Shown here piece after piece: positions 32,600-43,833 of a stretch of 64,000 bases of DNA (position 1 is its first letter; each line of letters starts with the position of its first letter). The stretch is from Pseudocercospora fijiensis CIRAD86 (Eukaryota > Ascomycota > Dothideomycetes > Mycosphaerellales > Mycosphaerellaceae): contig NW_006921534.1 in assembly GCF_000340215.1 (NCBI RefSeq), positions 4,587,041 to 4,651,040 of the forward strand. The letters run 5' to 3'. A model generated the notes under the pieces. That model was not told the DNA's origin. It did not search any database and was given only the letters and a program-made list of their open reading frames with translations. The position numbers and the translations under genes are program-made.

Positions 32600-33880
32600 G
32601 CAGCGAACAATTAGAAGCGAAGGGAAGACAGTTAAGAAGGAAGGGAGGACGAATAGAACGCACTATGTGCTAGGGCAGAGGAGGTGCTAAAGGCGGAAGA
32701 TAGAAGAACCCCTAAGAGGGCATATAGGATAATAATCTTAGAACTCCTTAGAGGACTGAAAGCAATCTATAACTAGGCAAGCTACGTAATTACAAAGGTA
32801 GCTGATACAGTCGCAGCAAAGATTACGAAGAAACAATAGGAGACAAGCCTAAACTACCGTACCTAGGTAGCAGTAGCTAGTTAGGAGGCGCTAAAACCCC
32901 CGAGGACAGTAGTTAGAGTCTATATTACGGACCTATAAGAGCAAAAGGAAATCTAAGGACTTATAGGGAAAGAGATTGTAGAAAGAATTACAGTTAAAGA
33001 GGTAATTAGGGCTAGGAACGAAGGTAAAGGGGTAATCAAGCTGTTTATAGCATAAGAACAGGACAAAAAGAAGCTAGAAACACAAAAAGAATAGACAACT
33101 AAGATAGGGAAAACAGCAAAGGTCTCCTAACAGCAATTTATAATTATAGCCTATAGTATAATAAGAAGCTTTAAGGAAGAGTAGGATATTAAGAGCCTAT
33201 AGAGACAAAACTAAGCTATATACCTAGGCCTAAAGATTACAAAAGTAGTATAGATTAAAAGGAAAATCGAAGAGACTAAGAAGCAGTCTTCCCTAATTAT
33301 CTAGGTAGGGAGTATAGAGCAAGCCAATATAGTGTTAGACTAGGGGTTGTTCTAGGACTTTAAAAGGTTAGAAACAGAGATACATAGAAGCAACTATAGG
33401 ATAATGCAGTGCTTCAAATGTTAACACTATAGATACTTAGTAGCTAAGTATATAAAGACAACTAACACCTACTCCTATTATATAGGGGATTACTAGGTTA
33501 AAGAATATAAAGCATATAAGGGAGAAGTAAGATATATATACTATACTAAAAGACACCCCTCTTAGGCGAAGGAATACCTAGTAAGAATACAGGCAGCTAG
33601 GAAGGCAAAGGAAGCTAGAATCAATACACTAAAAAGATATACAATAAGCTAGGGCAGCTAGGTACAGAAGCAACCTAGCTAAGTGCTACAAAAGAGGTCT
33701 AGATAAGATAATGGGTTCACATTTAGGGCCTTACTAGCACAAGAGAGTTACTAACAACTAGGGAGACTAAGATACCTAGATATTATAGGAAAGGAAGCAG
33801 GGCAGACAAAGCTTAGTCAAATATTAGTCTAAAGTAAGGGAAGACTAAAGGAAAACTTATAGGGAAATGATATAGATAAA
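32600..33880 (+). pseudogene. degenerate LINE ORF1 (gag-like) with CCHC-type knuckles
   Basis: Read through stops, the region gives a charged protein ending in a cysteine-rich block near 33405-33600 beginning MQCFK and containing TKRHPSQAKEYLVRIQAARK. That is the spacing of the tandem CCHC knuckles of Tad1-like ORF1 proteins; several expected Cys and His positions are Tyr, as C-to-T or G-to-A change would give. It is non-functional. Confidence 0.65.
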
Positions 33881-33889
33881 ACCTAATAA

Positions 33890-36800
33890 ATATAGCAACA
33901 TTACTAAACATTATATAGTACAATGTCAATAAGAGTAAGGACAAGGTATAGAGGAGCTTCCTTTAAGCACTAAACCTAAAAGAATATTACATTATTGCAA
34001 TCTAAGAGCCCTAGCTTAACCTATATATAAAGAGACTAGCAATAGTTAAAGACCTAAGATACTACCCAATTATCTACAACTAGGGAGCCCTAAGGATATA
34101 TATCTACATTAGTAAGGAGATAGATATAGAAACCTAGTAGGCTATACTATAGGAGGATAGGGACCTAACATTAGTTCAAGTAGAGATATCCTAAGGTACA
34201 CTCCAAGTCTACTATATATACAACCTACTACTAGACTTAAGAAGCAGTACCTAACTAAAAACCCTAGAAAGACTACCTAGAGTTATCTAGGGGAATACTT
34301 ACTAAATCCTACTAGGGGATTTCAACCTCTACTACCCCCTCTAGGGCTTAGACTTTACCCTAGCTTACTACTTCCTAGTAGGGAGACTGATTAATATATT
34401 AGAGAGGGAAGGAATAGAAATTGTTACCCTAAAGGGACTAATTACTTAGGAGGCAAGAGGAAGCAGCAGCACACTAGACCTATACTTTGCATTACATTAG
34501 ATTAGGAATAGGATTATAAGATGCAGGATCAACTAAGAACTAGAAGAATTATTAGACTACTTCCCGGTATAGATTAAGCTAAATATCTAAGCTAATTAGG
34601 AAAGGGAACTAGAGGAGAAGCTTAACTAGAAAGGAGCCTAATAGGGCAGGATTAGGGAGGAACTAGAAAGGGACCCAAAACTAGAGGAACTCTTAATAAA
34701 GCACCTACTAAGGCTAGAGGACATTAATAAGGCAGTAGAAGAACTAATAGGAATCCTAAAACAAGTGGCTAAAAAGTATACCCTAGTAAAGAAACATTCA
34801 CTATACTAGCAACTATACTAGACTAGTAAGTATATAAGGAAGGTTAAAGTAGTAAGGAAGGCTAGGAGGCAGTAGATACAAACCTATACCTAGGAAGCAT
34901 AGGACAACTATAACAAAGCCTGCTAGGAGAAGAAGATCTAGATTAAGAAAGACAAGATATAAGAATAGAGATCTATAATAGGAATAATAACAAAGAAACT
35001 AGAAGAGATATAGAGGATAGCTAAATAGGTAAGGAGACCTAAATAGGACAAAGATATGCTACTACAATTCCCGGACATTATAGACCAATAAGGACAAATG
35101 TAGACTATAATAGAAGGGAAAGTAAGAGCCCTAGGCTAACACTTCTTCTATAGAAAAGTATAAGCAGACCTATTAGACATAAAGGAGAAAGAACAAGAGA
35201 CTCTACTGCTAGGCATACTAAGAGATACCTAGGTTAAACCCGAAACTATTAAAAGGATCCTAAAAAAAATTCTAAGCAATAAGGCACTAGGAGAAGACAA
35301 GATCTATAATAAACTTCTAAAAGTATATAGGAAGGGGCTAGCCCTAGCACTAGCTAATATCTTTTTACAAAGCCTAGCACTAGGACACTACCTAAGACTA
35401 TTTAGGAAGTCCCTAATAGTAGTACTAAGGAAGCCCTAGAAGGAAGACTATATACAGCTTAAGGCCTATAGACTAATAGCCCTGCTTAATACAATAGGCA
35501 AGGTGCTAGAAAAAATTGTCGCTAAAAGGCTAACAACCTTTACCGAGGAAAGGAATATCCTTCCTAAAGGCTAGATAGGAGGAAGAAAGAAGAGGTTAAC
35601 ACTAATAGCTATAGAACTAATTATAGAACAGATTAAGCATATCTAGCACTATAGTTAAAACTAAGTAGTAACCCTCCTCTCCCTTAATATCTTAGGAGCC
35701 TTTAATAATGTCTCCTATAAAAGGCTCCTATATATACTTAAATAGAAAGCTATACTAAACTAGATAGTCTAATTTATCTAGTCCTTCCTATAGGAAAGAT
35801 CAACATAGCTTATTCTAAGCAAATTCAAATTAGACCTAATACTAACTAAAAAGGGAATCCCCTAAGGATTAACACTCTCCCTAATCCTCTTCCTTATCTT
35901 TATAGCAGACCTACTCCTACTCCTAGAATTAAAAAACACATTAACATTAGGGTTTATAGATAACACAAACATCCTAGCCTAGTCTAAGACAATAGAAACT
36001 AACTGTAAGATCCTAGAAGAGAAGTACTAGGAGTATAAAAAATAGGTAAGGAGACATAGAGCAAAATTCGCCCTAGAAAAGTACTAGCTTATCTACTTTA
36101 GCAAGGCTAAATTAACCTACAATATAAAGCAATCAATTACTATCTAAGGCTTTAAAACCCAACTATTAGTAGAGCTTAGGGTACTAGGGATCTAGCTAGA
36201 CCTAAAACTGAATTAGGGACTATAAATAAAGAAGGCAAAGTAGAGGGTAGATGCTAATATACAATCTATTAATAGGCTTATAGCCTCTATATAGGGGGCT
36301 ATATTCGAGAAAGCCAAAGTTATATACAAAGCAATTGTTAAGCTAGCAATGCTATATAGAGTACAGATATAGACAGCTTAGGAGAAAACACTAAAGAGGA
36401 TTAAGCAACTAATTAGTAGGTCCTAAACCTAAAGCCTAAAGAAAATCCTAGGAGCATACAAAACTATACTAACAAGGGTAGTAGAAATGGAATCAGGGAT
36501 CCTACTAGTCAAACAATACTTTAAGGGACTAAGACACCAATATATAGCAAAGACAATAGGATACCTAGCCTAAAAGACTATCCAAAAGGCACTAGATAAG
36601 ATAAAAGCCTAGTGCATTAGGACTAGGAGGCGAGACAGACTACAAATAACTCCCTAGAAAGTTAAAGACCTAGAGCAATATAGAGTCTTAACAAGAGAAA
36701 TGCTAGAGAAAGAGCTTTAGGGACTAAATATAAGGCTAAAGGAAGACAAGCTAAAGGGAGAGAAACAAAGCCTAGTAGAATCAATCGCTAAATACCTATA

Positions 36801-37345
36801 GGAGCAGGAATAGAACAAAACACAAGTTAGACTAGGAACCCTAAAGGCACTAATCAAATTTAGTCAATATAACTACTAGCTCTATAAGGACCTAAATAGG
36901 GCCGAGGCAAGCCTAGCTATCTAAATCAGATCTAAATATATTAGACTCAGATCTTACCTATTTAGAAAAAACGTCCTAGGAATTGAAAGCAGAGCTTACT
37001 AATATAGCTACTAATCTTAGAACCCTAAGCATATACTGCTAGTCTACCCTTAATAGTTAGAAGGCAGAAGTAATTGGAGACTAAAAGCAATAGAAAGGGA
37101 ATACGATAAGCTAATCTAGAGCAAAGAAGACCTAAAGAGGATAGTAAAGTAGATTATTAAATAGGGATTTGTATAACAATTCGCACTAGTAAGGGAAACT
37201 AAGGAGTAGATAAGAAGGAGGGAAGAAGAGGGGGAAAGAAGGGCAGGGTAGTAGGCAAGGTAGTTAGAGGGTAGCAACTATAACACTAATACACCCTAGA
37301 GGAAGGAAAACAAGGAAACGAGGAAGATTAACACTTATAAATAGG
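33890..37345 (+). pseudogene. degenerate LINE ORF2: APE endonuclease and reverse transcriptase
   Basis: An endonuclease begins near 33,890 (IQYNVNKS), with AIQEPQLN and LLGDFNLYYPLQG (about 34,310-34,350) and STLDLYFA. The reverse transcriptase follows with YRLIALLNTIGKVLEKIVAKR (about 35,465), GIPQGLTLSLILFLIFIADL (about 35,855) and FIDNTNIL (about 35,955), where the catalytic YADD/FVDD position reads IDN. A long C-terminal tail ends near 37,345. Many TAG codons interrupt it. The family is clear; the copy is dead. Confidence 0.82.
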
Positions 37346-37839
37346 ACAGGAGGGAGGTTTTTACTAACTAAGTTGGTTTCCTACCCAAAACAATATATAG
37401 AAACAGACCTACATAGGCCGAAAGGCACTACAACAGGCAAATGAAATATCTATCTATCTATATATTAATAATAAATATATTAATTTATAATAGTATCTTA
37501 GAGCAATATAATAATATGTTATTTTAGAATAAATATATTTATTTATTCTAGAATAAAATTATTATATTATTGTGCTATTTCTTGATAATATAATTAGTAT
37601 ATTATAATATACTTTCTTTCTAAAAAAGCTTAAGGCCGAATTCTTAACTTTTTAGAAGAATTTAATTATTTACTAAAGTATATTATATAATCTATAGATT
37701 AGTAGTCGAACTGTTTATTTTTATTTTGACTTTTTTTCCGTAAGGTACTCTAACTTCTTTAGAGTAGAACATATATTTTAAAAGCTAAGATAGTATACAC
37801 AATATACTAGGGAACTATAGAGAAAGAAACTAAACTTAG

Positions 37840-38170
37840 GGAGAGCGAAGCCATATATATATATATTGCTCTCTCTACTTGAATTAAGGTTTATATACAA
37901 TAGTATAACTATATATAGTAATAATGATATAATAGTATATTTGAATTTATTTACTTGTTTATAATAGTATCTTAGAATAATAGAATAATATATTATCTAA
38001 TTTATCTTAGAATAAATATATTAATTTATAATATTATTTTAATATACTATTATAAATAAATAAATTTATTTAAATATATTATTATAATTTAGTAACTAAA
38101 TATAGTTAAACTATTGTATATAAACCTTAGTAAAAAGGAGAGAGTAATATATATACTTCGTCCTTTCCTT
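37840..38170. repeat. AT-rich MITE-like inverted-repeat unit inside the hAT-like element
   Basis: The segments near 37,895-37,925 and 38,098-38,130 are inverted copies sharing AAGGTTTATATACAATAGT. A second copy of the same unit appears to be split by the LINE: its left part (GCGAAGCTATAGATATATAT) lies near 32,420-32,510 and its right part (TTATAATAGTATCTTAGA) near 37,490. It looks like a small repeated foldback unit with no coding capacity. Confidence 0.5.
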
Positions 38171-38362
38171 TCTAAAGATCTTTCTTCTTTCTATACTACT
38201 TTAGTATACGAGACTATAACTAACTACGCTACTCTCTACTATGCTATACTCTTATAAGACGTCTATTCAATAGTAGACTACTACTATAATACGAAGTAAG
38301 TCTACTAATATAAAAGAAACTTCTTACCTAGTAATATACTAATTTTATTATTATTAGAATAC

Positions 38363-39213
38363 ACACCTTCAACGATACCTTATTAACCTCTATTACTTTT
38401 ATTAATGAGTTTATTAATAAGAGTTCTATAGTAGCGTCTAGCCGCATAGACAAAACTATTAAGGCTGTTATTAATAGCTTGCTAAGTAATAGAGCTAAAG
38501 GAAATAAAGAAATCGTCCGAGTCGAATATCTGAATCGACTTCGTATTACCTACTTTATTAACCGGATTAAGCAGTACTATATTAAGGAATATAAGAGGAT
38601 TAAAGGTATTATATCCTAATATATTAACCTGACGTATTATACTAATAGTTTTTAGCTTTTGTATTCTCTATCGATAATTTAGACGAGTTTAATTCTCGGC
38701 TAGATATTCGAGCTTATATCGACTCTTTAAACGATAATAATATCGTTTCTAGAATTGAATACCTTACGCTCTATATTCTAAGATACTCGCTATACTTTTA
38801 AGACTATAGTAAGTATTATATACTAGCCTTAAGATCTAGTAATATCTCTATACTAATAGATATTATAGCTTTTATTCGACTATTTCTAGATAGTAGTATA
38901 GTATCCCCCGAGGGCTATACTACTATTAGTACTAGTATCGAGTCGGCTAGAGATACCTATCTCTATACGGATATCTACGACGATATCTACTTTCTTAGTA
39001 GGCTTAACTTCTTTAATTTAGAGTATAAAGAGGAGGAAAAGATTCTTATAGAGGCCTATTTAAGTACGGCGGCCTTAAAGGAGGAGATTAAATCTCTAAG
39101 CTATAGTACTATAGAAGAGATTCTTAGTACTAGAAATAGTATCGAGATAGATAGTAGTAAGGAAGATAATAAGGACTTAGAGGAGATAGCCGATAGAGAG
39201 ATAGACTTAGACT
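38363..39213 (+). pseudogene. unrecognised coding remnant within the hAT-like element
   Basis: An open stretch of about 85 codons (38363-38617) contains VRVEYLNRLRITYFINRIKQY. A second one (about 38,810-39,213) ends with an acidic tail (NKDLEEIADREIDLD, then TAA). Both are on the plus strand with codon-like periodicity despite the AT-rich setting, and they are separated by a few TAG and TAA interruptions. I cannot match this to a hAT transposase or any other family. It could be an accessory gene of the element or captured sequence. Confidence 0.35.
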
Positions 39214-39899
39214 AAACTAACTAGCCTAGTCTTAGCTATCTAGGTATAATAGTATTATATATAGTAGTAGGAGTAAAGGGTATTAAAGGGTTTTCTTTAT
39301 ATAAATCGCTTTGAATTCTATTATAATCTAGACTTTGATTATAGTACTAGTATAACTATATTAGAAAGAAACCTTAAGTAATTATAGTCTATTAGATACT
39401 TTCTATAAGAATACCGGTATTATATTATTTTTAATATAGTAGTTTCTTTATTTAGGTAGATACTATTAATCTTTTATACCTATATTATACTGTAAATATC
39501 TATATAGTCTAGAGTACTATATAAGTAATCCTATAGCTAGTATAAATATAGAAAACATATATTAAGTATACGGCTATAATATAATAGAATTGTAACGATT
39601 ATATAGTATAAAATAGATAACGGCTCTATCTAGCTATTAGAAAGACTGTCTATATAAGTATACCTACCCTTACTAGATAATAGCAACTATAGCGGCTAAT
39701 AGTAGCGGCTACTATACTATTATATATATATTACCGACTATAGCGACTAGTAGTAGCCGCTACTATACTATATATATATACTATAGTAATATATATTTCT
39801 ACTATTAATATTAGACTATCCTTAATTATATTATAGCATATTATAGTATATTATAGTATACTATACTTATTAAGTAGTTCTATAGCTTAGAATAGGTAG

Positions 39900-40060
39900 A
39901 AAAACTACTATAATAGTAGAATAGTAATTACTATTTTACTATTACTATTACTATTACTATTTCTCGAAGGTCCCTAGTAATAGTAATAGTGATAGTAATA
40001 GTGATTACTATAGTAATTTTACTATTACTATAGTAATTACTATTTACTAGTTTACTAAGG
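39900..40060. repeat. right subterminal TAGTAA repeat array of the hAT-like element
   Basis: Runs of TTACTA/TAGTAA hexamers mirror the array next to the left end of the element. Confidence 0.7.
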
Positions 40061-40082
40061 TTTTTACATCTCTGGACGCAAC

Positions 40083-41241
40083 CCCGGATACAGGAACCAG
40101 AGACAAGACTGGATAGTGATCCGTGCCCGCCGTCCCTAAGATTCTAGACTTGTGTGCAAATCGCAGAAGACCTGCTTCAAGGAAAAGGGAAGGAAGCGCT
40201 ACAAAGCGGCTTCCCATATGCACAACACACTCTGTAGGCGCATATCACTACTTCGAGAAATGGAAGTTGTTGTAGAATCGAAGCTCGGCGTGAGATGCAT
40301 GAGTGAGGGGCTTTTTCAGGTCCATGTTCATCACCGTGCATAAGGTGTACAGCCGCGTTGTTTCATGCGCGCTTCTGCGGCGCGATGAAAACGTGTGGAA
40401 CAGTACATGGTCTGGTCTGCACGCCGTCTACTGGCATTGCTGCTTGCTCCTTTTTACGATGCCCAATTCCAGATTGTCCAGATATCTTGCTGAGAAGCAA
40501 GCAATTGAAGAAAGTGCGGTGCCGAGCATCGAACAGGAGGTCTCAGCGACGCGTACAAGCAGAAAATAGAAATCGATTGGAGACTTGGCGCACAGGTCAC
40601 AGCAGGGATCAAAATGAGGCGAGAGTTTTTCCAGGCCGCTGGTCACCATTCGGCAAACGGCAGCCACGAGCGGAGCTCTAGCGGAACCGGGGAACTGGAC
40701 TCTAGCGCCAGGATCCCTGTTGCTCGGGCAGTCTAGCGTCTACTAGCGGCTCGCCAAACAGCGTCCTGATTGGTCGACGTTGTGGTGCTCCTGGCAGGCG
40801 CTGTACGTTCTTTGTTGTTGGACCGGATCTTCTCCTTACCACCTTCCCTGTGTTGGCCTCCGCACAACCACCAATATCGACAGATACTGCCACATCCTAC
40901 CACATACCGTCGTACAGGCGCATGGGAGCGCGTCTTGCACAACGTCGACATCACTGCGGGCAGCATCAACTTGGAAGAAGTGAAACAACCCAGCCCAGAG
41001 ACGTGACATGACCACAGATCGCACAGCGTCTGAAGCCCGACTCACCAATCACCACCGAATGCAAAGGTCGCATAGCTGTGACCGCAACCACCTTCACGGC
41101 CAATCACCGCATATCGACCAGTTCGTCACCGTCAGCTACTATTGATTCCATGAGCGGCGCCATGTTGCGCTGAGTACCCTCCGCCTGCACTGCACCTGCT
41201 TGACGTGCTGCTCGTCTGGCATGTAATGTCGCTCCACCAAC
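40083..41241. other. host region between hAT-like element and the coiled-coil gene
   Basis: This 1.16-kb stretch has normal base composition and no RIP signature. It must contain the promoter and 5' UTR of the next gene. Several short open frames (for example 40303-40569) show no motif or codon preference. No gene is called. Confidence 0.5.
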
Positions 41242-43833
41242 ATGTCGGCATACGAAGACGATATTGAGCGAAGTCCGCTCGGGGAGCGCGGACATACTGT
41301 CTTACCCACGTCGCAGTTGCTTCAGGAGCGTCTGCAGGAACGAAGGGCGAGAAACATTCGGCCTAAACGCGCGAGACATACCGACATTGGGCTCAGACGT
41401 GGTCGAGATGACGATATCTTTCTGGATGAGGCTGAAACCAGCCGACATACTAGAATGGCTGATAGTTCACCGCTGGTCGCGAGCATGCGTTCGTCGGACG
41501 CTGGTGGCCAGAGCAGCGACAGACGACGTCGCGCACCTGGTGTGAGGGACATGGATGACCAGTTGGATCGCCTGAATAAGGCAAACTTCGCACTCAAGCT
41601 GGAGCTGGATCACAGGAGAGAGCAAACGACCAAGCTACAGCAACAGCTAGACTCTGTGAAGGACAAGATTGAGCGCGCTTTGGTACTGGAGGAAGAGCAC
41701 AAGGAGCTGCTGAGGATCAATTCTGAGCTGGTGCAGGAACTTGAGAAGCGCGACAAAGCGGTGGAAGAAGCAATGGACATAATTTGCGATTTGGAGGAGC
41801 AGGTGAACGATATGGAAGAGCGCAACAGTCATACGAGGCCTTCGACTGCGAACGCTGATTCTGGTTATGCTGGCACCGAGACGCATGACCAGGACCCGCC
41901 ATCATCACCGCCAGGTACCTCGGTGGGAGCCGCGAATTCCGCAGCTGCTCTCAAAGCGCCGACCAAGCAAGCAGCTGCTGCATCGGAGAAATTGCAAGGA
42001 CTTGTGAATGGTCAGACGCCGGCTAAGTCTAGGAGAGAGCCGATGATTCTGAGTTCCAAGAAGCCCAGCACAAATGCTTTGAGGACTGTTTACATGGAGA
42101 ATTCGCGATCGTTGCATCCAGTTAAGAGCTTCCACTCGCTACTCTCCCGTCAAGAGGCGCGGACCGAGGAGGACGGTGAGGATGTGCCGAACTCTCCACG
42201 ACTCAGTGTCCTGAGCGAAAGCAGCTTTCCATCTATCTACAGTCCCAAAGAGGTCGTGAGCCCCGATCGCTATGCCTGGGAGGGCGAGGACGACGATGCT
42301 CGCACCGCTTCCATTGGATCACATTCGCACATCCGGCAGGACAGCATCAAACGGGTGAGCCGATGGATTGAAGAGCGAGATGAAGCCGAATCAACACCAT
42401 CAAAGTCGAACCACATATCTTCGCCGCTGACCGACGTGAGTCGTAGGATGTCTCCGCCACTTCGACACGAGGATCAGCAAGTGCATTACCAGTCGCTGAA
42501 TGATGCTCTGTCGGCAGCTAGTCAGGGTGGTCTTGGTGCTGCTGTCGAATTGAAGCAACAGCCGCAATTGCGCCGCCTAGCTCGCTCGAAGCAGCAGCGC
42601 CCAACAAGCATAGCAGGTCCGATCTTTGGAGATCTGCTACCGCCAACGCCGGACAGTGCTAGCACGCGCATGCTTCGTGAATCAAGGTCTAGCATTATTG
42701 AGGACAAAAGCCTTTTGGACACTACTCCGGCTGTGGTAAAGGGCTTCAATGCGCTTGAGCCTGGAGTCAGAACAGCTCCGAGGCAGATGAGATCTTCGGT
42801 CGAACTCACGACTGCGTTTGCGAGCAACTTGCACTATCGCAGCACCAATGTTGATGGCTCGCAAGATATTGACAGCTCCGATGAAGAGTACACGGGACCT
42901 GATGTGGATAGCGACACTGTCAAGGATTTTGGGCTGGACTATGATGGCTTTCCAGATGGCAAGTCACTTCTCTTGGGCACGCCTAGCAGGTTTCAGCAGC
43001 ATGGACAGCCGCCAGCTGATCTGATGTTCAACATGAACGAGCGCTCTCCAACTCAGCGCGTGGCAACGCAATCTCGCCGTCGCAGGTCTAGTGAGGAGCC
43101 AGTCACTAGCCCATCGAAGCCTCGACTCAGCCGTGTAGAAACCAGCCCATCCATGCGTGGCAGTACTAGCAAGATGGTAGGGAGTGGTGGCAGGTCGTCG
43201 GCGGAGACTGTGACGGTGACGAGTCCACGTTCTGCCCAGTCGCAGCATTCTGGGTCGTCTGGCAATCGCACAGTCGTGCAGGCTGATGACCAGTCCAGTC
43301 GTGCCCTGTCTCCGGAAGGCGCTCGCACAGCTTCACGACTCTCTTCCTCAATTGCGTCTCCACCCAGGTCGCGAGTTTCACCATCTCCTGCTAGCACCTT
43401 GAGTAGGAAGCTACCAAGTCTTCTGCGCCGGCTCTCTGGCAGCAAAGGCAGCGACAAGCCACCTTTGCCAACTCTCACCTCGACGCCTTCATCTGCCTAT
43501 GTCAACACCGCCTCTGCGAGGCCGAACACCAGCCACACTGACCGCGCGTCAACAAGAAGCTCTATCATGAGCGGATCCACTCGTGCGCCAAGCAGTCGGG
43601 ACAATCATCAGGCGAGCGCTGTAGTGAGAACAAAGACGGAGCCTGCTACTCAGCGTCCAGCCTCAGCTGCCGGTACGGCGACGGAGAAACGTACGTTCTT
43701 CACCAAGCGCAGCAACAGCGTCAAGAACCAGCCAGCCGGCACATCGGAAGCTCCAAATCGAGGTGCACCTTCCGCACCGAATCGCAGGGGCAGTCTTAGG
43801 GATGCTGTCACTACGCGGCGACCTTGGCGGTAA
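41242..43833 (+). CDS. coiled-coil protein with centrosomin-motif (Cnn_1N-like) N-terminal region
   Basis: This single-exon gene encodes 863 residues. Residues about 104-200 form a coiled coil that opens with MDDQLDRLNKANFALKLELDHRR. This resembles the centrosomin N-terminal motif (typically a D-x2-L-x-KENF-x-LKL pattern) found in fungal spindle-pole and microtubule-organising proteins, including SnaD-like proteins of Aspergillus. The remaining 660 residues are low-complexity, rich in Ser, Pro, Arg and Thr, with many SP/TP sites, and end in a basic tail. A role in anchoring gamma-tubulin complexes or at the spindle pole body is inferred from the motif alone. The motif match is read by eye, so the family assignment is moderate; that the gene is real is certain from length and codon use. 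Confidence 0.75.
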   Translation: MSAYEDDIERSPLGERGHTVLPTSQLLQERLQERRARNIRPKRARHTDIGLRRGRDDDIFLDEAETSRHTRMADSSPLVASMRSSDAGGQSSDRRRRAPGVRDMDDQLDRLNKANFALKLELDHRREQTTKLQQQLDSVKDKIERALVLEEEHKELLRINSELVQELEKRDKAVEEAMDIICDLEEQVNDMEERNSHTRPSTANADSGYAGTETHDQDPPSSPPGTSVGAANSAAALKAPTKQAAAASEKLQGLVNGQTPAKSRREPMILSSKKPSTNALRTVYMENSRSLHPVKSFHSLLSRQEARTEEDGEDVPNSPRLSVLSESSFPSIYSPKEVVSPDRYAWEGEDDDARTASIGSHSHIRQDSIKRVSRWIEERDEAESTPSKSNHISSPLTDVSRRMSPPLRHEDQQVHYQSLNDALSAASQGGLGAAVELKQQPQLRRLARSKQQRPTSIAGPIFGDLLPPTPDSASTRMLRESRSSIIEDKSLLDTTPAVVKGFNALEPGVRTAPRQMRSSVELTTAFASNLHYRSTNVDGSQDIDSSDEEYTGPDVDSDTVKDFGLDYDGFPDGKSLLLGTPSRFQQHGQPPADLMFNMNERSPTQRVATQSRRRRSSEEPVTSPSKPRLSRVETSPSMRGSTSKMVGSGGRSSAETVTVTSPRSAQSQHSGSSGNRTVVQADDQSSRALSPEGARTASRLSSSIASPPRSRVSPSPASTLSRKLPSLLRRLSGSKGSDKPPLPTLTSTPSSAYVNTASARPNTSHTDRASTRSSIMSGSTRAPSSRDNHQASAVVRTKTEPATQRPASAAGTATEKRTFFTKRSNSVKNQPAGTSEAPNRGAPSAPNRRGSLRDAVTTRRPWR

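Larger units (their letters stand above)
32528..37458 (+). mobile_element. LINE (non-LTR retrotransposon, Tad1-like), RIP-degraded, nested in the hAT-like element
   Basis: The order is ORF1 with zinc knuckles, an APE-type endonuclease, a reverse transcriptase, and a 3' end with ATCTATCTATCTATA repeats in place of a poly(A). The 15-mer TATATATTAATAATA occurs just before it (32513-32527) and just after it (37459-37473), fitting a target-site duplication, although the AT-rich context weakens this. The length of about 4.9 kb suggests a near full-length copy. Every frame is broken by TAG and TAA stops. CpG is scarce here, unlike the neighbouring DNA transposons. Confidence 0.85.
32035..40074 (+). 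mobile_element. hAT-like DNA transposon interrupted by a nested LINE
   Basis: Left end TAGAGATGTAAAAACCTTAG (32035) and right end, inverted, CAGAGATGTAAAAACCTTAG (40074) form a terminal inverted repeat of about 23 bp with one C/T difference. CAGAGATG-type ends are typical of hAT elements. Flanking 8-mers AACGCAAC (32027-32034) and GACGCAAC (40075-40082) match at 7 of 8 positions, fitting the 8-bp target duplication of hAT. Both ends carry arrays of TAGTAA units. About 3.1 kb remains once the nested LINE (32528-37458) is removed. No hAT transposase dimerisation motif is visible; the only coding-like stretch (38363-39213) is unrecognised. It may be a non-autonomous or composite element. Confidence 0.75.

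Noticed and set aside
39640..39800. Regularly repeated AT-rich units that might suggest an array or origin
   Set aside because: They are irregular TA-rich simple sequence without fixed spacers; nothing supports a CRISPR-like array or replication origin.
40303..40569. 88-codon plus-strand frame after the hAT-like element
   Set aside because: It has no motif, and several overlapping frames are equally open.
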